A stretch of 64,000 nucleotides of DNA from Actinoplanes octamycinicus (GTDB taxonomy: Bacteria > Actinomycetota > Actinomycetes > Mycobacteriales > Micromonosporaceae), in NCBI RefSeq assembly GCF_014205225.1, contig NZ_JACHNB010000001.1:5995501-6059500 (forward strand). Direction: 5' to 3'. Position numbers and translations under genes: made by a program. The notes beneath the pieces were generated by a model that worked only from the letters and a program-made list of their open reading frames with translations, was not told the DNA's origin and ran no database searches. Position 1 is the stretch's first letter, and every line of letters starts with the position of its first letter. Of the stretch, positions 1 through 7,928 are shown one piece after another.

Positions 1-271
1 CGTCACCGCCGTGCTCGTGCAGCCGGGCCCGGACCGCGGCGGTGAACTCCTCGATCTCCCGCACGGCGAGCGCCTGGGCCAGCCCGTCCCGGGTGCCGAA
101 CTCGTTGTAGACGGTCTGCCGGCTGACCCCGACCAGCCGGGCCACGTCGGCCATCCGCACCCGGTCCCAGCCGTCCGCCACGGTCAGCTCCCGCGCCGCC
201 GTCACCAGGGCGTCCCGCAGCCGGGCCCGGTTGGCGTCACGGTAGGAGAGCGCTGTTTCCATTCCGGCCAT
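1..271 (-). CDS. TetR-family regulator, N-terminal part (cut by window edge)
   Basis: Only the first 90 residues lie in the window; the rest runs off the left edge. Reading leftwards from ATG at 271 the protein begins MAGMETALSYRDANRARLRD and carries a typical TetR helix-turn-helix (VRMADVARLVGVSRQTVYNEF, residues about 38-58). An alternative ATG lies at 262. TetR proteins bind DNA as dimers and release it on ligand binding; the ligand-binding domain is not visible, so the ligand cannot be guessed. The start codon is a few bases from a large inverted repeat (274-331), which could be its own operator. Confidence 0.85.
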   Translation of the reverse strand, partial: MAGMETALSYRDANRARLRDALVTAARELTVADGWDRVRMADVARLVGVSRQTVYNEFGTRDGLAQALAVREIEEFTAAVRARLHEHGGD

Positions 272-273
272 TC

Positions 274-331
274 AACCCGATTTCCGGTACGACACGCGCG
301 GCGCTCCCGGTCGTACCGGAAATCCTGGGTT
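274..331. promoter_or_regulatory. Large inverted repeat between WD40 gene and tetR gene
   Basis: Positions 279-293 (GATTTCCGGTACGAC) and 310-324 (its exact reverse complement) form perfect 15-bp arms around a 16-base spacer. The outer AACCC (274-278) and GGGTT (327-331) extend the pairing past a two-base bulge. It lies immediately before the tetR start and after the WD40 stop. It could be a terminator for the WD40 gene, an operator for the TetR protein, or both. Confidence 0.6.
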
Positions 332-335
332 TTGC

Positions 336-1502
336 TCAGGCGGGCTTCTTGCCCGGGATGCGCCAGAGCCGGACCTTGTCGTCGGCGCCCGCGGTGATCA
401 GGCGTTTGCCGTTGCGGGTGAACCGCAGCGCCCAGACCTGGCCCTCGTGGCCGGTCAGCGGCGCGCCCCGCAGGCTGCCGGTGACCGTGTCCCACAGCCG
501 GACGGTGCCGTCGTCGCTGCCGGTGGCCAGCAGTTTCCCGGCCCGGTTGAAGCGCAGGGCGCGGACCGGTCCGGTGTGCCCGGTCAGTGGCTCGGTGGCC
601 GCCCGGCGCGTCGTCGTGTTCCACATCTGGACGGTGTTGTCGCCACCGGACGAGGTGGCCAGCAGCTTGCGGTGGTGGCTGAAGGTGAGCGCGTAGACCG
701 GCCCGGTGCTGGTGGTGATCGGCTGGCCGGCGGGTTTGCCGGTGACCGGGCTCCACAGGCGGACCACGTTGCCGGCGCCGGAGGCGGCGAGCAGTTTGCC
801 GTCCGGGCTGAAGCTCATCGCGTAGACCGGGCCGGGGCCGGGAGTCAGCGGCTCGCCGATCGGCCGGCCGGTGGCCAGGTTCCACAAGCGCACGGTGTTG
901 TCCGCGCCGGTGCTGGCCAGCCGCTTGCCGTCCGGGCTGAACGCGACCGAGCCGACCGGGCCGGCGTGCGCGTTCAGGGTGCGCATCGCCTCCCCGGTGG
1001 CCGGGTCCCACAGGCGGACCGTGCCGTCGGCGCCGGCCGTGGCCATCAGGTCGTCGTCGGCGTCGAACGCCACCGAGCGCACCGCTCCGGTGTGCCCGGT
1101 CAGCGGCGCCCCGGACCGCTTGCCGGCGACCGGATCCCACAGCGACACCCCGCGGTCCCCGGCGACCGCCAGCAGCTTGCCGTCCGAGCTGTACATGATC
1201 GAGTTGACCGACCCGGCGCCGGCGGCCAGCGGCGCCCCGGCCGCCCGCCCGGTCGCGGTGGCCCACAGGTGCACCCGCGCGTCGCTGACCGTGGCGAAGA
1301 CCTTGCCGTCCGGGCGCAGGGCGATGAGGCCGTCCGCGCCGGGCACGACGGTGCGCCCGTTCTGCGGTGCCGGGGCGGTTCGCGGGTTGGTGGCGGCCGA
1401 GCGCTCGCTGTGGTCCGCCGCGAGGGCGGGGTGCGGGCCGGTGACGACGATGGGCGCCAGCAGCCCGACCAGGGCGACGGCGAGGAGGTTCTTGGTATTC
1501 AC
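336..1502 (-). CDS. Secreted WD40-repeat protein
   Basis: The 388-residue product starts at GTG 1502 and opens with a clear signal peptide: a short polar start (VNTKN), a hydrophobic core (LLAVALVGLLAPIVV) and an ALA-A cleavage-like site near residue 28. After a linker there are about eight WD40 blades, each ending in a motif such as VRLWDPATG, VRLWNLATG or VRLWSPVTG, enough for a complete propeller. It probably acts outside the cell as a binding scaffold; no catalytic domain is seen. It lies 32 bases downstream of the sigma-factor gene on the same strand. The open frame extends upstream into the sigma gene, but that part is out-of-frame junk. The lack of a clear ribosome binding site makes the exact start uncertain. 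Confidence 0.85.
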   Translation of the reverse strand: MNTKNLLAVALVGLLAPIVVTGPHPALAADHSERSAATNPRTAPAPQNGRTVVPGADGLIALRPDGKVFATVSDARVHLWATATGRAAGAPLAAGAGSVNSIMYSSDGKLLAVAGDRGVSLWDPVAGKRSGAPLTGHTGAVRSVAFDADDDLMATAGADGTVRLWDPATGEAMRTLNAHAGPVGSVAFSPDGKRLASTGADNTVRLWNLATGRPIGEPLTPGPGPVYAMSFSPDGKLLAASGAGNVVRLWSPVTGKPAGQPITTSTGPVYALTFSHHRKLLATSSGGDNTVQMWNTTTRRAATEPLTGHTGPVRALRFNRAGKLLATGSDDGTVRLWDTVTGSLRGAPLTGHEGQVWALRFTRNGKRLITAGADDKVRLWRIPGKKPA

Positions 1503-1534
1503 GCCCGCACGATAACTACCGTTATAGCCAACTT

Positions 1535-2827
1535 TTATCCGTTTCGTCGCATTTCCTCCGACCGGACCTCGGCCAGGCGGTCGGTGAGGAAAGCGCGCTC
1601 GACCTCGTTGCCGGTCAGCGTCAGGGCCTCCGCGTAGGCGGTGGCGGCGTCCGCCCACCGGCCGAGCCGGCGCAGGAAGTCGGCGCGGGTGGCACTCAGA
1701 TAGCCGTAAGTCGCCAGCGCCGGCTCGCCCAGCAGCGGGGTCAGGGCGTCCAGGCCGGCCTGCGGGCCGTCGCGCATGCCGATCGCCGCGGCGCGGTTCA
1801 GCCGGACGACGGGGGAGTGCGGCCACCTCTCCTGCAGCACCGTGTAGAGCGCGACGATCTCCGCCCAGTCGGTGTCCGCCCAGGTCGGGGCCTCGGCGTG
1901 GACGGCGGCGATGGCGGCCTCGACGGCGTAGCGGGTCGGCGGGCGACGGCGCAGCGCGTCGGTCAGCACCGCGGTGCCCTCGGCGATCAGCGCGGCGTCC
2001 CAGAGGGATCGGTCCTGGTCGGCGAGCAACCGGAGCCGGCCGTCCGGGCCGACCCGGGCCGCCGCCCGGGCGTCGTTGAGCAGCAGCAGCGCGAGCAGCG
2101 CGGCCACCTCGGCGTCGGACGGCATCAGCAGGCGCAGCAGCCGGGCCAGGTCCACCGCGCAGCCGGACAGGTCACGGCGGACCAGCTCCGGCCCGGCCGG
2201 CGCGGTGTGCCCGGTCGTGTAGATCAGGTGCACCACCTGCAGCACCGCGCCGACACGTTCGCCGAGCTGGTCGGGGGCGGGCACCCGGTACGGGATCCGC
2301 GCCGTGGCGATCTTCTTCTTCGCCCGGGTGATCCGGGCCGCCATGGTCGGCTCCGGCACCAGGAAGGCGCGCGCCACCTCACCCGTGGACAGCCCGCAGA
2401 CCAGCCGCAAGGTCAGCGCGACCTGCGCCTCCCGGGCCAGCGCCGGATGACAGCAGGTGAAGATCAGCCGCAGCCGGTCGTCGGCGACCACACTCTCCGC
2501 CGAGCCCGGGACGCTCTGCCCGGCGAACAGCCCGTCCGCCGGGCCCGGCGTGCTCTCCTCGGCGACCAGCAGCGGCATCGTCCGGCGGAAGTGCGACTCG
2601 CGCCGCAGCACGTCCCGGGCCCGGTTGCGGGCCACCTGGGTGAGCCAGGCGCCCGGCCGGGACGGCACCCCGGACGCCGCCCAGACCTGCAGCGCCTGGG
2701 CGTAGGCGTCCTGAGTGCACTCCTCGGCCAGATCCAGGTCCCGGGTGAGCTGCGCGGTGGTGGCCAACACCCGCCCCCAGTCGCGGCGGTGCGCGTCGGC
2801 GACCGCCGCGACGACGTCCTCGGTCAC
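1535..2827 (-). CDS. ECF sigma factor with long C-terminal extension (ECF42-like)
   Basis: 430 residues. Sigma region 2 lies in the first 80 residues (DLAEECTQDAYAQALQVW, then PGAWLTQVARNRARDVLRRE) and region 4 near 140-195 (LVCGLSTGEVARAFLVPEPTMAARITRAKKKI). About 220 further residues form an alpha-helical, TPR-like extension (RLNRAAAIGMRDGPQAGLDALTPLL). A long extension plus an adjacent YCII/DGPF protein is the known hallmark of group ECF42, which lacks a classical anti-sigma factor. The GTG start at 2827 overlaps the stop of the YCII gene by four bases (GTGA), so the two are translationally coupled. It directs RNA polymerase to ECF-type promoters; a candidate lies upstream of the YCII gene. 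Confidence 0.9.
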   Translation of the reverse strand: MTEDVVAAVADAHRRDWGRVLATTAQLTRDLDLAEECTQDAYAQALQVWAASGVPSRPGAWLTQVARNRARDVLRRESHFRRTMPLLVAEESTPGPADGLFAGQSVPGSAESVVADDRLRLIFTCCHPALAREAQVALTLRLVCGLSTGEVARAFLVPEPTMAARITRAKKKIATARIPYRVPAPDQLGERVGAVLQVVHLIYTTGHTAPAGPELVRRDLSGCAVDLARLLRLLMPSDAEVAALLALLLLNDARAAARVGPDGRLRLLADQDRSLWDAALIAEGTAVLTDALRRRPPTRYAVEAAIAAVHAEAPTWADTDWAEIVALYTVLQERWPHSPVVRLNRAAAIGMRDGPQAGLDALTPLLGEPALATYGYLSATRADFLRRLGRWADAATAYAEALTLTGNEVERAFLTDRLAEVRSEEMRRNG

Positions 2828-3180
2828 CCGTGGAACACCACGGGCCGGATCTCGACGGCGCTGTGCCCGGCCCGCACCTCGGGCAGCAGTGCGGCCAGCT
2901 CCAGCACCTCGTCCAGGTCGGCGGCCTCCAGCAGGTAGAAGCCGCCGAGCGCCTCCTTGGTCTCCAGGAACGGCCCGTCGGTGGTGATCAGATCCCCGGC
3001 CACGCCGCCGCGCAGCGTGGTCGCGGTCGGCGCCGACACCAGCTCCTCCCCGCCGACGACCCGTGCCCCGGCCGCTTCCCGGAACGCCGCGTGCGCGGCG
3101 TCGTGCGCGGCCCGCTCGTCCGCCGTCATGGCGTCCCACTGAGCCGCGTCGCCGTAGATCAGAAGCGTGTACTTCGCCAT
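2824..3180 (-). CDS. YCII/DGPF-domain protein
   Basis: 118 residues covering one YCII-related domain (MAKYTLLIYGDAAQWDAM at the start; the DGPF signature appears as TTDGPFLETKEALGGFYLLE). ATG 3180 is preferred over an in-frame start five codons earlier because GAGGGGAAC lies just upstream at a proper distance. Proteins of this family are small, soluble and of unclear chemistry; they accompany ECF42 sigma factors and have been suggested to sense or transmit the signal. First gene of the YCII-sigma-WD40 group. Confidence 0.9.
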   Translation of the reverse strand: MAKYTLLIYGDAAQWDAMTADERAAHDAAHAAFREAAGARVVGGEELVSAPTATTLRGGVAGDLITTDGPFLETKEALGGFYLLEAADLDEVLELAALLPEVRAGHSAVEIRPVVFHG

Positions 3181-3221
3181 TGCCGTTCCCCTCACGTCGT
3201 GGCCCGGGGTGGGCCTCTCAA

Positions 3222-3254
3222 CCTACGACGAACGACGCGCCCCGCGGATCGACA
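3222..3254 (-). promoter_or_regulatory. Candidate ECF42 promoter before YCII-sigma genes
   Basis: On the minus strand TGTCGA (3254-3249) is followed after 18 bases by CGTCGTAGG (3230-3222). ECF42 promoters have been described with TGTCGA at -35 and CG(A/T)C at -10, so both boxes fit. The placement, 42 bases before the YCII start codon, suggests autoregulation of the sigma factor operon. Confidence 0.55.
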
Positions 3255-3413
3255 GGCCGCACAGCCTTTTTCACCGGCGATCCGGGCCGGTTGCGGGTCG
3301 CTGTGGGTTCCCATTCTTTCGGTACGCCGCCCGCCCGCCTCCGCCTCCGTCGCCTCCCGCCCTCCCGTCAGCCTTCAGCCTTCCGCCGACACGGTTCACT
3401 CTTGTCGCTAGTC

Positions 3414-3431
3414 ACTGTACCCGCGTACAGT
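3414..3431. promoter_or_regulatory. Perfect 7-bp inverted repeat (operator-like)
   Basis: ACTGTACCCGCGTACAGT: arms ACTGTAC and GTACAGT around CCGC. It lies 31 bases before the chosen start of the Rpn-like gene, where a repressor would block its promoter. No regulator gene is adjacent. Confidence 0.5.
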
Positions 3432-3461
3432 TGTCGTGTGTCACGGTCTTGGGGAGGGGAT

Positions 3462-4316
3462 GTGTCTGACGGGTCGGGGGACGGTCGCCGCGGTGCGGCA
3501 GTCCGGGACTACGACGGTTTGTACAAAGCGCTGCTGAACGCGCACCCGCAGGAGGCGTTACGGCTGCTGTGCAAGGCGCAGGTCGACGGGGCGGTGGTCG
3601 TCGACGGCCCGACCGAGCAGGTCCGCCAGCGCAGCATGCAGCGGGACAAGGTGTTCGTGGTCTCCGGGCCGGACGGCACCGTCGACGTGCACCACATCGA
3701 AGTCCAGGTGAAACGGACCGACGACTTCCAGGTCCGGATGGTGGCCTACTGGGCGGGCCTGGCCGGCAAGTACGCCGAGCCGAGACACCGGATCCACCAG
3801 ACCGTCCTGTGGCCGGTCGGCGGCGGCTATCCCGGGTCTTTCCAGCGCGACCGCCTGCACTTGGAGTACCGCTCGGTGAGCGTCCCGGACGACCTCGACC
3901 CAGCCGCGTTGCTGACGAGCCCGCTGGCCCCGCTCGCCCTGTGGTCGAGCCGCCGCCCGCCGGATGTCGCCGACCGGGTCGCCGAGCGGATCGCCGCCGT
4001 GGCGGACAACGAACAACGATTGGTTCTCGTCGACCTCAGTATGCTGGCTGAGGAAGACGTCGCAGCTCAGGTGGTCGAGGCGTTGAGGAGCAAAGGCATG
4101 AGTTTCGCTCTGGAGAAGACCGAAGTCGGTCGCGAGATCGCCCAGAAGAACCGGCTGGAGGAGCGAATCGATGCGATGAGACTTCTTCTACAGGCCCGCT
4201 TCGGTGACCTCGCCGACTTGGACGAGCTGGCGCGGAGGCTCGTTGCCGACGACTATGCGGCCAACATGGTGAAAATCGTCAACGGCGCCTCGCTGGAAGA
4301 CCTCGAACGGTCCTGA
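3462..4316 (+). CDS. Rpn/YhgA-like PD-(D/E)XK nuclease-family protein
   Basis: 284 residues from GTG 3462, preceded by GGGGAGGGG; an in-frame GTG at 3438 is possible. The central segment VHHIEVQVKRTDDFQVRMVAYWAG has the E-x-Q core and the aromatic helix of Rpn/transposase-like proteins, related to PD-(D/E)XK nucleases. The C-terminal helices (RIDAMRLLLQARFGDLADLD, then LEDLERS) resemble the DUF4351 tail common in this family. Such proteins are predicted DNA nucleases of uncertain role, some promoting RecA-independent recombination. It stands alone between divergent and convergent neighbours, with a palindromic operator-like site upstream. Confidence 0.7.
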   Translation: MSDGSGDGRRGAAVRDYDGLYKALLNAHPQEALRLLCKAQVDGAVVVDGPTEQVRQRSMQRDKVFVVSGPDGTVDVHHIEVQVKRTDDFQVRMVAYWAGLAGKYAEPRHRIHQTVLWPVGGGYPGSFQRDRLHLEYRSVSVPDDLDPAALLTSPLAPLALWSSRRPPDVADRVAERIAAVADNEQRLVLVDLSMLAEEDVAAQVVEALRSKGMSFALEKTEVGREIAQKNRLEERIDAMRLLLQARFGDLADLDELARRLVADDYAANMVKIVNGASLEDLERS

Positions 4317-4411
4317 CCGCGGCGTCGGATCAGACGGTCGTTCGCCGCCTCGGTCGTTCTCGGCTTCGGTGCAGGGCATCTACCGCAGGGAAGGTCGGCG
4401 CCGCCCAGGGA

Positions 4412-4445
4412 CGGCCGGCGCCGTTCGGTGAAGCGGCGCCGGCCG
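4412..4445. terminator. Hairpin between convergent genes
   Basis: CGGCCGGCGCCG (4412-4423) and its exact complement (4434-4445) enclose a 10-base loop. It lies between the end of the Rpn-like gene and the end of the RCC1 gene and could terminate both. There is no U-tract, as is usual in actinobacteria. Confidence 0.6.
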
Positions 4446-4450
4446 GTAGG

Positions 4451-5596
4451 TCAGGCGGGCAGGGTGACCTGGGTCGGGGTGGTGCGCTGGGTGGTGGTGC
4501 CGTCGCCGAGTTGGCTGTTGGCGTTGTTGCCCCAGCACCACAGGCTGGCGTCGGTGCGGAAGCCGCACGTGTGGTAGCCCGTGACGTGCTGGGCGGACCA
4601 CGTCGTGGCGGTGCCGACGCGTACCGGGGAATTGTGGTTTGTCGTCGTGTTGTCGCCGAGCTGGCCGGCCATGTTGTTGCCCCAGCACCACAGGCTGCCG
4701 TCGGTGCGGTCGGCGCAGACCGTGTTGTAGCCGGCGTCGACCCGGCTCCAGGTGGTGCCGGCGACCTGGGCCGGCGCGGTCTGGTAGGTGGTGCCGGCGC
4801 CGAGCTGGCCGTAACCGTTGTCGCCCCAGCACCACAGCGTGGCGTTGGTCTGGGTGGCGCAGGCGAAGGCGTAGCCGGCGGAGACGGTCGCCCAGCTGGT
4901 GCCGGTCCCGACTTGCGCCGGGGTGGTGGCCCCGGTCAGCCGGCCGAGTCCGAGCTGGCCGTCGCCGTTGTCGCCCCAGCACCACAGGGTGCCGTCGGTG
5001 CGGGTGCCGCAGCTGTGCGCGAAGCCGGTGGTCACGCTCGCCCACGTGGTTGCCGTGCCGACCTGCAACGGCGCGGTGGCGTAGTAGACCGAGCCGGTGA
5101 CGCCCAGCTGGTTGAGCCGGTTGAAGCCCCAGCACCAGAGCGTGCCGTCGGTGCGGGTGGCGCAGGTGTGGCTGTCGCCGGCGCTGACCGTGGCCCAGCC
5201 GGTGCCCGTGCCGACCCGGGTCGGCACGTTGCGGTTGCTGGTGGTGCCGTCGCCGAGCTGGCCGCGGGTGTTGCTGCCCCAGCACCACAGTGACCCGTCG
5301 GTCTGGGTGCCGCAGGTGTAGCTGGTGCCGGCGTCGATGCTGGTCCAGGTCGCGGTGCCGACCCGGACCGGGGTGGTTTTCTTGACGGTGGTGCCGTCAC
5401 CGAGCTGGCCCTTGGTGTTGTCGCCCCAGCACCATAGGCCGCCGTCGGCGCGGATCGCGCAGGTGTGCGAGTAGCCGGCGGCGACGGTGGTGGTGGCGGG
5501 TGGTGCGGCGGCGGCCGCTGGTCCGGTCGTGCCGCCGAGGGCGAACGCGGTCAGCGCGGCGGCGGTGAGGAGGGCGCGCGCCGTGAATGTGCGCAT
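4451..5596 (-). CDS. Secreted RCC1-repeat protein
   Basis: 381 residues. A signal peptide ([22 protein letters not shown], cleavage near the AAAAA around residue 30) is followed by seven RCC1-type blades, each with a nearly invariant GxLWCWGDN core and a spacing of about 50 residues (for example [17 protein letters not shown]). The repeats are so regular that several other frames also stay open; those are shadows. The protein should form an extracellular seven-bladed propeller, likely for binding, with no catalytic site evident. Paired cysteines in each blade (TCAxRxDGxLWCWG) may form disulfides. GGAGTGATC precedes the ATG. A cellulose-type LacI operator sits 35 bases upstream, hinting at expression with plant-polymer degradation genes. 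Confidence 0.9.
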   Translation of the reverse strand: MRTFTARALLTAAALTAFALGGTTGPAAAAAPPATTTVAAGYSHTCAIRADGGLWCWGDNTKGQLGDGTTVKKTTPVRVGTATWTSIDAGTSYTCGTQTDGSLWCWGSNTRGQLGDGTTSNRNVPTRVGTGTGWATVSAGDSHTCATRTDGTLWCWGFNRLNQLGVTGSVYYATAPLQVGTATTWASVTTGFAHSCGTRTDGTLWCWGDNGDGQLGLGRLTGATTPAQVGTGTSWATVSAGYAFACATQTNATLWCWGDNGYGQLGAGTTYQTAPAQVAGTTWSRVDAGYNTVCADRTDGSLWCWGNNMAGQLGDNTTTNHNSPVRVGTATTWSAQHVTGYHTCGFRTDASLWCWGNNANSQLGDGTTTQRTTPTQVTLPA

Positions 5597-5630
5597 GTAT
5601 GGATCACTCCAAGCCGGGGATCAAGGGGAG

Positions 5631-5644
5631 TGGGAGCGCTCCCA
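5631..5644. promoter_or_regulatory. CebR/CelR-type operator
   Basis: TGGGAGCGCTCCCA, a perfect 14-bp palindrome identical to the operator bound by the LacI-family regulators CebR (Streptomyces) and CelR (Thermobifida), which control cellulase and cellobiose-uptake genes. It is 35 bases upstream of the RCC1 start codon, a usual repressor position. No LacI-family gene is in the window, so the regulator would act in trans. Confidence 0.75.
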
Positions 5645-5668
5645 GGATGTTCTTACCATCGCCCATCG

Positions 5669-5688
5669 ACATTGACTAGAAGCAATGT
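5669..5688. promoter_or_regulatory. Short inverted repeat upstream of RCC1 gene
   Basis: ACATTG (5669-5674) and CAATGT (5683-5688) with an 8-base spacer, in a locally AT-rich stretch. It lies just beyond the CebR-type site as seen from the RCC1 gene and probably falls at or before the promoter. It may be a second operator; no known motif was recognised. Confidence 0.35.
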
Positions 5689-5790
5689 TGTCGGTCCTGC
5701 CTTCGTGCCAGACCCTCCTTCGGGTGGCGTCCGGCCGCCCGGCCCGGCCGTAGAGTGCGCCGAAAGCCGGTCCGATCAGGGAGGACGTCA

Positions 5791-6357
5791 GTGAGACGTC
5801 GTTGGTTCATCGCGCTTCTGTGCGCCATGGTGATCCTGGCGGTCGCCGCCGGGATCGTGTTGTCCCGGCTCCGGGCGCAGCCCGCCGTTCCGCAGGGCGC
5901 CGATCCGGTCGTCACCACCACGGTGACCGAGAGCCCCGCGCCGGAGACCACCACGAGCCGGCCGAAGGATGTCCCGACCCGCAAGGTCACCGCCACGGCC
6001 ACGGCCACCGCCACGCCGGCCGCGAGCGAGACCCCGGACGGCCCGGCGATCAGCTACTTCCGGGTCACCGGCAAGCCGTCCTGCCCGTCCGGCACCGACC
6101 AGGTCCGGTACGAGGGCACCCCGGTCACCCTGGAGTGGAAGGTCACCGGTGCGGAGAAGGCCACGCTGTCGGTGGACGGCCCGGGCGTCTACGCCGAATA
6201 CGCCACCAAGGACTCCGCCACCCTCACGTTCTCGTGCGGTGGTGACCCGGGTGGCTACCAGGTGCACACCTACCTGCTCACCGCGATCGGCCCGGACGGC
6301 ACCAAGACCAGGAAGCTGACCGTCAAGGCCAAGGTCAACGAGATCGCCACCACCTGA
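5791..6357 (+). CDS. Membrane-anchored protein with extracellular Ig-like domain
   Basis: 188 residues from GTG 5791, chosen because AGGGAGG ends six bases upstream. An arginine-rich start (VRRRW) leads into one membrane helix (FIALLCAMVILAVAAGIVL, about 6-24). A Pro/Thr/Ala-rich linker (TATATATATPAA) reaches to about residue 80. The C-terminal 100 residues are beta-rich with two cysteines (KPSCPSG and TFSCGGD) and alternation typical of an Ig-like fold (VTLEWKVTGAEKATLSVDG). The orientation should put this domain outside. No enzyme motif is visible, so a sensing or binding role is a guess. Confidence 0.7.
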   Translation: MRRRWFIALLCAMVILAVAAGIVLSRLRAQPAVPQGADPVVTTTVTESPAPETTTSRPKDVPTRKVTATATATATPAASETPDGPAISYFRVTGKPSCPSGTDQVRYEGTPVTLEWKVTGAEKATLSVDGPGVYAEYATKDSATLTFSCGGDPGGYQVHTYLLTAIGPDGTKTRKLTVKAKVNEIATT

Positions 6358-6516
6358 GTTCCTGGACGCCGGCCGACATCCCCTACGGTGACCAGGTCTT
6401 CCACGCCCAGGTCCGTCCGTCCCTGAGGTCCGCTGCGCGGCGCGAGGCCACGCCGGGCTTCCGGACACCCCGCTTTCGGTACGGCCGGAGCACCGTGATT
6501 CCGTAGACTTCCCGGC

Positions 6517-6840
6517 GTGATCGCGCGCATGTGGCGGGGCTGGGTCAGGTCCGAGCGGGCCAAGGAGTATGCCGACTACGTCGCCCGGACCGGCCTCGCC
6601 GGATATCGGGAGACGCCGGGAAATCTCGGCGCCGAGTTGTGGACCCGGGAGGTCGGCGACGGCCGTACCGAGGTCACCACGCTGAGCTGGTGGGAGTCCG
6701 TGGACCACATCCGGGCCTTCGCCGATGACGACATCGACCGGGCGGTGTTCTACCCGGAGGACGACGACTTCCTGGTCGACCGGGAGACCACGGTCACCCA
6801 CCACGAGGTCACCGGCCGCATCCCGGACACCCAGGCGTAG
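6517..6840 (+). CDS. ABM-like (antibiotic biosynthesis monooxygenase fold) small protein
   Basis: 107 residues from GTG 6517; an ATG lies at 6529. The pattern of one helix (RAKEYADYVARTGLAGYRE), a strand (GAELWTREVGDGRTEVTTLSWW) and a second helix (SVDHIRAFADDDIDRAVFYPED) is that of dimeric alpha/beta-barrel stress-responsive or ABM proteins. Those proteins can oxidise small aromatics or bind haem, but no cofactor ligand can be assigned here. It is a single gene facing the end of the DUF2235 operon, 17 bases away. Confidence 0.6.
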   Translation: MIARMWRGWVRSERAKEYADYVARTGLAGYRETPGNLGAELWTREVGDGRTEVTTLSWWESVDHIRAFADDDIDRAVFYPEDDDFLVDRETTVTHHEVTGRIPDTQA

Positions 6841-6857
6841 GCGACGGTACGACCCGG

Positions 6858-7910
6858 TCACGGCCAGGCCGAGTCGTCCCAGCGCACGTCGGCGGGCAGC
6901 TTCGCGGCGTACTCGGGATGTCTCTTGATCCGGGTCCGGACGCTGGCGTGCACCCGGGCGTCCGGCGGCAGCGGCCGGGTCCGGCGCGGGATCAGCGCCC
7001 ACTTCCAGCCCATCCGGTGGATGTCGCCGAAGGCGTCGGCCTCCTGCCACCGGCACTGCTCCGAGTAGGACGGTGCCAGCAGGAGCCCCTCGGCGCGGGC
7101 CCCCTCCAGCATCCAGCGCAGCGACACCCGGCCCAGCTCGGGATGGTCGTCGAACCCGCCGCCGACATCCGAGTGCACCCCGGCGAACCAGGTCTCGGTG
7201 ACCCGCCGCCGGCCGTCCGCCGGACTCGGGATCAACTTCTCCCGGTACGGCCGGCGCCGCTCGTCGATGGCCACCGCGTGCCGCACGACACGCACGTTGA
7301 GCAGCTGGTTCGTGTAGGGCCAGTGAATGTCCCGGCCGATGATCCGGGTGGCTTTCACGGTGTCGTAGACGCCGAGGTAGTGGATCGGGAAGGCGCGCGA
7401 CTCCGGGTTGACCGGCCGCACCGCCATCGCCGCGGAGAACCGGTCCATCAGGTCCCAGCCCTCCGTCCCGTCCAGCCGGGAGTTGCGGCCCGGGCGGCGG
7501 GCGTAGGCGCGGATCGCGTACCGGATCAGGTTCTCGTTCCCCGGGCGCAGCAGGCCGATCCGGTAGAGCATCCCGCACAGGGCCCGCGCCGTGTAGGCCC
7601 CGCGGCTGAAGCCGAACACGAACACCCGGTCGCCCGGCTGCCAGGCGCGCATCAGGTAGCCGTAGGCCTCGCCCACGTTGCGGCGCAGGCCGTGGCCGAG
7701 CGCCAGCCCGCCCAGCCGGGACAGTGCGCGCGCGGTCGCGGTCCAGGCGCTCGGCGAGGCGAACGTGCCCACCCCCGGGTCGTAGTAGACCACCTGCTCC
7801 GCGGGCCTGCTCACGTCCAGCAGCTCGACGGTCTTCAACACGTTGGTGGCGCCCACGGCCTTGACCTCGTTGCCGGTGCCGTCCAGGCAGATCACGATGT
7901 TCTTTCCCAT
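6858..7910 (-). CDS. DUF2235 (Tle1-like) alpha/beta-hydrolase, putative phospholipase effector
   Basis: 350 residues. MGKNIVICLDGTGNE at the start and the nucleophile elbow VFGFSRGAYTARALCG (serine near residue 124) are diagnostic of DUF2235. The other likely catalytic residues are the Asp in HYLGVYDTVK and the His in AGVHSDVGGGF, so the triad looks intact. The best-studied relatives are type VI secretion lipases of the Tle1 class, which cleave membrane phospholipids; actinobacterial members are uncharacterised. There is no signal peptide or membrane helix. It is the last gene of the six-gene operon, 18 bases after the FlhA-like gene. In that setting it looks like a membrane-damaging effector, which is an inference. 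Confidence 0.85.
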   Translation of the reverse strand: MGKNIVICLDGTGNEVKAVGATNVLKTVELLDVSRPAEQVVYYDPGVGTFASPSAWTATARALSRLGGLALGHGLRRNVGEAYGYLMRAWQPGDRVFVFGFSRGAYTARALCGMLYRIGLLRPGNENLIRYAIRAYARRPGRNSRLDGTEGWDLMDRFSAAMAVRPVNPESRAFPIHYLGVYDTVKATRIIGRDIHWPYTNQLLNVRVVRHAVAIDERRRPYREKLIPSPADGRRRVTETWFAGVHSDVGGGFDDHPELGRVSLRWMLEGARAEGLLLAPSYSEQCRWQEADAFGDIHRMGWKWALIPRRTRPLPPDARVHASVRTRIKRHPEYAAKLPADVRWDDSAWP

Positions 7911-7928
7911 GGCCTCGTCCCGATCGAC

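Noticed and set aside
1503..1826. N-terminal extension of the WD40 protein
   Set aside because: The extension is antisense-like composition inside the sigma gene, and a clean signal peptide starts at 1502.
4380..5288. A His/Arg-rich repeated frame in the RCC1 gene
   Set aside because: Produced by the regular RCC1 repeats read out of frame.
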